In this document: positions 5,745-10,195 of the stretch, in pieces | Position numbering within the stretch: the stretch's first letter is position 1 | Layout: each line of letters starts with the position of its first letter | Source: Gammaproteobacteria bacterium | GTDB lineage: Bacteria; Pseudomonadota; Gammaproteobacteria; Immundisolibacterales; Immundisolibacteraceae | DNA: 10,195 bases | Assembly (NCBI GenBank): GCA_003645395.1 | Contig: QNFC01000040.1 | Location: forward strand, 1-10,195 | Direction of reading: 5' to 3' | The notes under the pieces: generated by a model | Database searches by the model: none | Seen by the model: the letters and a program-made list of their open reading frames with translations, nothing else | What the model was told of the DNA's origin: nothing | Translations under genes and position numbers: made by a program

Positions 5745-6896
5745 CTAGGTGCTCATGCCCACCATGTAGGGCTCACCCAGGGCAGCCTTACCGACCACGC
5801 CCATGGTTAGAAAGTGGCGGCCATGCAGTATGTGCAGGTGCAGGTCGCGCATCAGCCGCTCAACCGGGTGTTTGCGCATGAGCAGGGTGGAGCCTGCCGC
5901 CTGGCCGAGCAGATAGCTAAACCGGTCAGACGACTCAACCGCCAGCCATTTGGCCTCTTCTACCATTAACATGGCGCCGGCCTGGTCATCTTTAAAGTTT
6001 GTAACAGCGGTATAGAGCAGCAGGCGAATGGCGTCGATGCGGGATTTCATTTCACCCACATACTGCTGGCGCTGAACGTCGCTGCCACGGCCTTTGCCCT
6101 TCATGTACTCGATTACGTACTCGTAGATGCCGCGCATGGCGCCGACATAAGTAGCCGTAAAGCCGAGATTGATTTTACCAAGCCAGTTATCACCAAAAAA
6201 ATCACCCGGGCTACCGAGTAAGTTTTCCTGTGGTACGAAGACGTCTTTAAAGGTCATTTGCGGACTGACACAGGCACGCATACCGATTGGATCCCAGAAG
6301 CTCTCGTCGGTAGTGATACCCGGGTCGTTAGCCGGAATCATCAGCATGATGTCGCGTTCGGTCTCGCTATCCTTGACCATCACCCACATCAGCTCAGCAC
6401 CCGGAGCATTGGTGACGTAATGTTTGGTGGCATTGACCAGGAAACCACCCTCAACCCGCTGACCCATGGCACTCATGCCACCGGTAACAATGTGCGAAGT
6501 CGGCTCGGACCCGGCCGCTGGCATCAATTTGCCACTCGTCCGGGTCGGTTCGGTAAAACGCATAACCTGCTCTTCGGTGCAAAATTTGCTGATCATCTGG
6601 ATGCAGTTGCTGTGAACCTGAAAACAGTGGGCCGTGGCTGGATTGACCATGGCCAGATGTTCTATGGTGAGAAACATACAGAGCGGATCATCCTGATGAA
6701 CCCCGTAGCCGAGACCACCGTATTTAGTATCTAATGACGACAGCAGCATGCCTGCCTCGTGCATGTCGAGGATATCCTGCTCGGGCATACACGCTTTTTC
6801 ATCATAATCCGCTGCGCGACTGGCAAAGCCAGCGGCAACTTTTTCTACCTTATCGATGACGGCCTGCTGGGCGTCGGTAAACGGAAACAACTGCAT
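5745..6896 (-). CDS. Acyl-CoA-dehydrogenase-fold flavoprotein, possibly a flavin-dependent monooxygenase
   Basis: The 383-residue product has the full ACAD architecture: an N-terminal helical domain (1-120), a middle beta domain (about 124-225, with SEPTSH at 130-135, WDPIGMRAC and FKDVFVP) and a C-terminal four-helix domain (about 235-383). Aligning PVERLMRDLHLHILHGRH with the PVEKLMRD...YEGT end of acyl-CoA dehydrogenases puts Gly359 at the catalytic Glu. The alternative Glu position of isovaleryl-CoA dehydrogenase is also not Glu. Loss of the base is typical of the oxygenating branch (DszC, HsaA, two-component hydroxylases), which use reduced flavin and O2. A non-standard dehydrogenase remains possible. 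The start at 6896 is chosen because AAGGAG lies eight bases upstream; the longer open frame to 7001 would overlap the preceding gene. It is the last gene of its operon. A separate flavin reductase would be required for oxygenase activity and is not in the window. Confidence 0.85.
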   Translation of the reverse strand: MQLFPFTDAQQAVIDKVEKVAAGFASRAADYDEKACMPEQDILDMHEAGMLLSSLDTKYGGLGYGVHQDDPLCMFLTIEHLAMVNPATAHCFQVHSNCIQMISKFCTEEQVMRFTEPTRTSGKLMPAAGSEPTSHIVTGGMSAMGQRVEGGFLVNATKHYVTNAPGAELMWVMVKDSETERDIMLMIPANDPGITTDESFWDPIGMRACVSPQMTFKDVFVPQENLLGSPGDFFGDNWLGKINLGFTATYVGAMRGIYEYVIEYMKGKGRGSDVQRQQYVGEMKSRIDAIRLLLYTAVTNFKDDQAGAMLMVEEAKWLAVESSDRFSYLLGQAAGSTLLMRKHPVERLMRDLHLHILHGRHFLTMGVVGKAALGEPYMVGMST

Positions 6897-6957
6897 CACT
6901 GCAACTCCTTGTAATGGCGCACTTGCGCCGAAATTTTTGATCGGTTTTTGGACTGAC

Positions 6958-7413
6958 CTAAATAGCGATCTGCACCGTACTTGGCACGCTATCGCCCTCA
7001 AGCACCACCATTAGTTCTTTAAAAATCGGGGTATCACCCGACTCATCAATGGCACCGATGTACTCACCGCTAAAAGTCGGTTTGCCATTACGGTCCATAT
7101 TGAAAGTGGCTCGAAGCTCTACATCACCACCATCGCGCCTAACCCTTGCATTACCAATCACATGAACCGTCGGTTCCAACCGTAAAGGCGGATGACTGGC
7201 AAATCGAAACCCAAGCTGCTCATCACTATCATTAACGATGTGGAGTACACCGTTACGCTCATAGTTTCTACGGCACTGCACCCGGTAGCGGGAAGGTTTG
7301 CTAAACATTGCCAACACCGCCTCATAATCAAACTGGTCAAGTGCTGCCGTGTAGCGATAAAGTAATTCAATTGCCGGATCAATAGCATTATCTAGTTGCG
7401 CTGAAGTCGCCAT
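6958..7413 (-). CDS. Ring-hydroxylating dioxygenase beta-like subunit (NTF2/SnoaL fold)
   Basis: This 151-residue protein reads like a small subunit of aromatic-ring hydroxylating dioxygenases: an N-terminal helix pair (ELLYRYTAALDQFDYEAVLAMF), a YRVQCRRNYE strand, then LRLEPTVHVIGNARV and a closing strand set ending FKELMVVLEGD. Beta subunits hold the alpha3beta3 hexamer together and do not bind the metals. It is at the short end for the family (usually about 160-190). The start at 7413 has GGGGGT seven bases before it and lies 12 bases after the alpha-subunit stop. That order and spacing (alpha then beta) is the classic arrangement and supports the call. A stand-alone SnoaL-like cyclase or hydratase is the alternative. 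Confidence 0.8.
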   Translation of the reverse strand: MATSAQLDNAIDPAIELLYRYTAALDQFDYEAVLAMFSKPSRYRVQCRRNYERNGVLHIVNDSDEQLGFRFASHPPLRLEPTVHVIGNARVRRDGGDVELRATFNMDRNGKPTFSGEYIGAIDESGDTPIFKELMVVLEGDSVPSTVQIAI

Positions 7414-7425
7414 TGTCTACCCCCT

Positions 7426-8568
7426 TTAATCCTGGTTCATATAGTGATTCCAGCCCGCACGAAAGCCGCGCATCGACTGCTCATTTTCCCAGTCATCTTC
7501 GTCGCCGGTTTCCAGACCTCGAGCCGCTAATACCGGCGCACCGCAGTCCGCCTTCATACCCAGTTGCACCCATTCGAGCTGGCGGGCGTCATCAGCACCA
7601 AACAGCCCACCGGGACCCCAGGTAATGGTGAAAGCGGCTGCGCGGCGCTCGTTCATTTCTCGGCTGGCAGTAGATTTAGGTGCCAACAACCACATGGTGA
7701 CCTGCATGTTGTCCACATTGAGCGGCTCAATTTGACGAATCGCAAACATGTCGCCACTGGCGTTGTAATGCACCGTGATGTTGGGGAATATCGCCATGTA
7801 ACGATTGACATTGCGTTCGGCCATCGGCCGACCTTCATCCCAGTCGATGGAGCCGTGGAAACCAAGCGTACGGGCGATACCGGAAATGCCTTCCTCAGCG
7901 CTGATGCCGAACTGTTCGAACATACTGCCGTGCACATAAGGCACGTGGTAGCCGTCCATGGTGTTATCGATCAGCAGTTTCCAGTTGCCAGCGATGTCGT
8001 ATTTATAGCTATCGACCAGCACCAAATCTTCACCATCACCCTTGGTAGCGTAGTCGATAAATTCCTTCGCTGAACTCAGATAATCCACCAACGGCTGGGC
8101 ATCGGGGTTAAAACTACCAAATACCATGCCGTTAAAAGTATCGAACTGGGCCAGTTCAACCAGGCCGAACTCTTCGTTTTTGAACCATTCACCATAACCG
8201 TCTGCCACCGGCACTTTCACCAGATCACCGTCAGCGCTGTACTCAAAGCCGTGGTAAGGGCAGACAAAATTGGTTTTGGCGCAGTTACCTTCTTCTTCAA
8301 TCGCCACCAGGCTGGCGCGGTGACGGCAGGTGTTGTAGACCACCCGCACCTTGCCGTCGTTACCCCGCACCTGGATCAACGGCTGACCGGCGATGGTTTT
8401 GCGCACGTAATCGCCAGGCTCCGGCACCTCGGTTTCGTGACCGATCAGAACCCAGGCTTTTTTGAATATTTTTTCAATTTCCTGCTCCAGCACCGCAGGG
8501 TCGGTATAGATGCTGCGGTCAGTAAAACCGTCGGGCCGTAATCGTATGGCTTCGTCAATCGTTTTCAT
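7426..8568 (-). CDS. Rieske aromatic-ring hydroxylating oxygenase alpha subunit
   Basis: This 380-residue catalytic subunit has a complete Rieske centre, C81-x-H83 ... C103-x-x-H106 (CRHRA and CPYHGFEY). It also has a complete mononuclear iron site in GNWKLLIDNTMDGYHVPYVH, with bridging D205 and ligands H208 and H213, the same numbers as in naphthalene dioxygenase. The carboxylate ligand is probably in GADDARQLE (D326 or D327). The enzyme would insert O2-derived oxygen into a hydrophobic or aromatic substrate, drawing electrons from a ferredoxin/reductase not found here. The start at 8568 is supported by GGGAGGA about seven bases upstream and by the family-typical N-terminus; the open frame continues to 8730 but would run into the preceding gene. 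It lies 28 bases after that gene and 12 bases before the beta subunit. It differs clearly from the plus-strand oxygenase (Asp versus Glu bridge), so the two are not a recent duplication. Confidence 0.94.
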   Translation of the reverse strand: MKTIDEAIRLRPDGFTDRSIYTDPAVLEQEIEKIFKKAWVLIGHETEVPEPGDYVRKTIAGQPLIQVRGNDGKVRVVYNTCRHRASLVAIEEEGNCAKTNFVCPYHGFEYSADGDLVKVPVADGYGEWFKNEEFGLVELAQFDTFNGMVFGSFNPDAQPLVDYLSSAKEFIDYATKGDGEDLVLVDSYKYDIAGNWKLLIDNTMDGYHVPYVHGSMFEQFGISAEEGISGIARTLGFHGSIDWDEGRPMAERNVNRYMAIFPNITVHYNASGDMFAIRQIEPLNVDNMQVTMWLLAPKSTASREMNERRAAAFTITWGPGGLFGADDARQLEWVQLGMKADCGAPVLAARGLETGDEDDWENEQSMRGFRAGWNHYMNQD

Positions 8569-8596
8569 TGCCTGTTCCTCCCAGAACTGCCAGGGG

Positions 8597-9394
8597 CTAC
8601 GCTTTTTTCCAGGTAAAGGGGTCAAAGCCTGCCATCGCCTTAATCGCTTCGACCATTTCCGGGCCGCTTGCTTCCAGTGCCGCACACTCTTTGGCACGGC
8701 CGGCTTCATCATAGGGAGCCCGGCAAACATGAATACGCTCGTGATAGGACTTCTTCACCACGGTGTCGCCGTCATCCAGCGCGTCCCAGGTGAGCACATC
8801 GTTAAGCATTTCACCGAGCACGGTGGAGTCCAGTAACAGGGATTTAGCGGCGACTATGCCGCCCCGGTTAATCACATAAACCGAGTTGGGCATCATTGTG
8901 TAACGCTGGTGAATCGGGCCGTCGAGGGCGTCAACCAGCACCGGCATCTTTACGTTTTCCTGATCGACCATCTGCTGGGCGCGGCCGCGTTTATCTTCAA
9001 TACTGGTGTGCGGCGGCGTACCAGAACCCGGGTGCGCCTCACGGGTGTAGACCATGACGAAATCGACCTTATCGCCATACTCGGCGTAGAGGCCGTTCAG
9101 CGATACTGGTGTGGTATCGAGGTTGCTGATAATCGGTGGATCACTGATGCTGGCAAAAAGGATACAGACCGGTTTTTTACCTTTACTCGATGACAGCGTG
9201 TACTCGCCGCCCCCTAGCAACTCGCCGGTAAAGTCCGGCGCCGGGCTACCCAGGGGTACCATCTGCCGAAAGCCCTCGGCGAGCTGGCCCAGCAACTCTG
9301 GCACTACGCCAACATCGCCGACCCACAGGTTCATCGGTCCTTCGGGCATGGGGGGGTGGTTATAGGCATTTTCTGTCTCGGTCATTTCAGCCAT
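8597..9394 (-). CDS. Iodothyronine-deiodinase-like redoxin lacking the Sec/Cys nucleophile
   Basis: The 265-residue product has a thioredoxin-fold core (about 50-205) of the deiodinase type. PVCILFASISDPP (75-87) matches the family's FGSCTUPP site, VDFVMVYTREAHP (110-122) matches its VYIEEAH motif, and MPVLVDALDGPIHQRY ... NSVYVINRGG matches the PVVVDS ... LYVI-x-DG end. In deiodinases the site is S-C-T-U-P-P; here it is S82-I-S-D85-P-P, so both the Sec/Cys and the preceding Cys are gone. The codon at D85 is GAT, not an in-frame TGA, so this is not an unread selenocysteine. E119 and H121 are kept. The remaining cysteines (C77, C224, C237) do not form a CxxC. A C-terminal extension (about 206-265) is unlike the animal enzymes. 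The start at 9394 has AGGAGA six bases upstream. It is first after a 78-base gap in the operon. It may be a non-redox enzyme or binding protein rather than a deiodinase. Confidence 0.8.
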   Translation of the reverse strand: MAEMTETENAYNHPPMPEGPMNLWVGDVGVVPELLGQLAEGFRQMVPLGSPAPDFTGELLGGGEYTLSSSKGKKPVCILFASISDPPIISNLDTTPVSLNGLYAEYGDKVDFVMVYTREAHPGSGTPPHTSIEDKRGRAQQMVDQENVKMPVLVDALDGPIHQRYTMMPNSVYVINRGGIVAAKSLLLDSTVLGEMLNDVLTWDALDDGDTVVKKSYHERIHVCRAPYDEAGRAKECAALEASGPEMVEAIKAMAGFDPFTWKKA

Positions 9395-9435
9395 GAAATT
9401 CTCCTGATTATGATTATTAATTTAAATAATTGAGA

Positions 9436-9469
9436 TCCCCGCGTAGCTGATTGAACGCAGGCGAGGGGA
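9436..9469 (-). other. Imperfect intercistronic hairpin and AT-rich leader before the redoxin gene
   Basis: TCCCC-GCGT (9436-9444) and ACGC (9455-9458) plus GGGGA (9465-9469) can pair with a six-base bulge. The bases between it and the redoxin start (9401-9430) are nearly all A/T. This could be a processing hairpin, a weak terminator after the upstream gene, or a promoter region for the redoxin gene; no consensus pair is clear. Confidence 0.25.
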
Positions 9470-9472
9470 AAA

Positions 9473-10195
9473 CTAGATACAGAACAGCTCTTCAACGGCA
9501 AAGTGGGTGCGAATCAGACCCTGCTCGTAACAGTAGCCAATAATCGCTTCAAGGCTGGTGCGATTTGCCTCAATACCGTAGGCATCCGGGAACAGTCCCA
9601 TGTCACTTAGTTGCTCAGTGCCAACGCCCATATGGTCACCCGGGCCATCGGCCGCCAGTTCAGCATGGTACAGACTACGCGCCTGGTTAAATGCGGTCAT
9701 CAACGCCGCAGGCAATCCAGGGTTAGCCTCGACCGTGCTACGCCGCATGGTCATTACCGTATTAATCGGGTAGATACCGGTGGCGGCAACAAAATCACTG
9801 AGCTGCTTTACCGGATCATTCAGCAGGCGCCGAGTATTGCCATCAGTAGGTGCACCACCGCCGGGGGCGATCAACGCATCGATACGACCCTCTTCCAGGG
9901 CGGCCACCTGATGAACGCCCTTGGCAGTCATCAGCTCTTCGGAGAGACCATCGATAGTTTCCACGATGTAACCGTCCGCTGGCTTGTAATCAAGTCCGGT
10001 CAGGAAAGGATCTTCACTATCAGCCACCCAGATAATTTCTTTCACCGGTAGCGTGTAGTAGTGCTGCAGAATACCGCGCATCCACGCCGCCGGGTTGTAA
10101 CCAAATCCGCACACGGCCACCCGCTTACCAACCAGGTCAGCCGGGCTGTTGATACCCGAGTCCTTATTCACAGTGGTACCCAACTGCGGAAAAAA
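9473..10195 (-). CDS. 4,5-dihydroxyphthalate-decarboxylase-like / NMT1-like protein, 5' end outside window
   Basis: The visible 240 C-terminal residues begin FFPQLGTTVN and have no start inside the window; the frame is open to the edge. The segment SGINSPADLVGKRVAV, followed by PAAWMRGILQHYY, is typical of 4,5-dihydroxyphthalate decarboxylases and their periplasmic-binding-protein-fold relatives (gi-x-sPaDL-x-GKRV, WMRGiLqheY). The W at WVADSEDP, the GRIDALIAP segment and the ending FAVEELFCI also fit (family proteins often end near eLF). Decarboxylase members act on aromatic diacids in phthalate breakdown; others bind thiamine precursors or unknown ligands for ABC uptake. A signal peptide, which would separate these, would lie outside the window. 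It is the first visible gene of the minus-strand operon and lies 78 bases before the redoxin gene. Fold confidence is high; enzyme versus binding protein is open. Confidence 0.78.
   Translation of the reverse strand, partial: FFPQLGTTVNKDSGINSPADLVGKRVAVCGFGYNPAAWMRGILQHYYTLPVKEIIWVADSEDPFLTGLDYKPADGYIVETIDGLSEELMTAKGVHQVAALEEGRIDALIAPGGGAPTDGNTRRLLNDPVKQLSDFVAATGIYPINTVMTMRRSTVEANPGLPAALMTAFNQARSLYHAELAADGPGDHMGVGTEQLSDMGLFPDAYGIEANRTSLEAIIGYCYEQGLIRTHFAVEELFCI

Noticed and set aside
6897..7001. 35-residue longer start for the ACAD-fold protein
   Set aside because: It would overlap the beta-subunit gene and lacks a ribosome binding site; ATG 6896 has AAGGAG and matches the family N-terminus.
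8569..8730. 54-residue longer start for the minus-strand Rieske alpha subunit
   Set aside because: It would overlap the redoxin gene by more than 100 bases; ATG 8568 has GGGAGGA and a typical N-terminus.
9140..9142. Possible selenocysteine codon in the deiodinase-like gene
   Set aside because: The codon at the nucleophile position reads GAT (Asp). TGA occurs there only out of frame.
10181..10183. TTG start for the decarboxylase-like protein
   Set aside because: The frame stays open to the window edge and the family motifs require more N-terminal sequence, so the gene is simply cut by the edge.

Overview
The window looks like chromosomal DNA of a gammaproteobacterium. Protein similarities, Shine-Dalgarno spacing and a pseudomonad-type REP palindrome (core GGAGCGGCTTTAGCCGC) all fit this, but no marker gene fixes the genus. 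All functional calls are from reading motifs; no database search was run.

Layout. (a) 1-267: a palindromic hairpin, then the in-frame C-terminal tail of a glutaminase (GlsA type) with no upstream part, so a remnant. (b) 460-2397, minus: a two-TM, twin-RCK channel-like protein of the CASTOR/POLLUX family. (c) 2786-5294, plus: a heme-oxygenase/TenA-fold protein with candidate di-iron ligands, a Rieske non-heme iron oxygenase, and a 107-aa protein whose start codon overlaps the oxygenase stop (ATGA). (d) 5295-5744: a convergent intergenic region with an inverted REP pair, a strong Rho-independent terminator for the minus strand and a further hairpin. (e) 10195-5745, minus, in transcription order: a 4,5-dihydroxyphthalate-decarboxylase-like/NMT1-like protein (5' end outside the window), an iodothyronine-deiodinase-like redoxin, a Rieske oxygenase alpha subunit, an NTF2-fold beta-like subunit, and an acyl-CoA-dehydrogenase-fold protein, ending at the terminator.

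How the genes may work together. The minus-strand set is a plausible oxidative catabolic operon. A two-component (alpha/beta) Rieske oxygenase would hydroxylate a substrate, an ACAD-fold flavoprotein lacking the usual catalytic Glu would add or remove electrons, and two further enzymes of unknown exact reaction take part. The plus-strand set holds a second, different Rieske oxygenase with a possible di-iron oxygenase and a small partner. No ferredoxin or reductase is visible, so electrons must come from elsewhere. The substrate cannot be read from the sequence.

Most striking points. The deiodinase-like protein has Asp where the Sec/Cys nucleophile should be. The plus-strand Rieske oxygenase has Glu where most family members have the bridging Asp, as in carnitine oxygenase CntA. 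The ACAD-fold protein lacks both known catalytic Glu positions. The heme-oxygenase-fold protein sits next to a Rieske enzyme and carries an ExxH and a HxxxxExxH motif.
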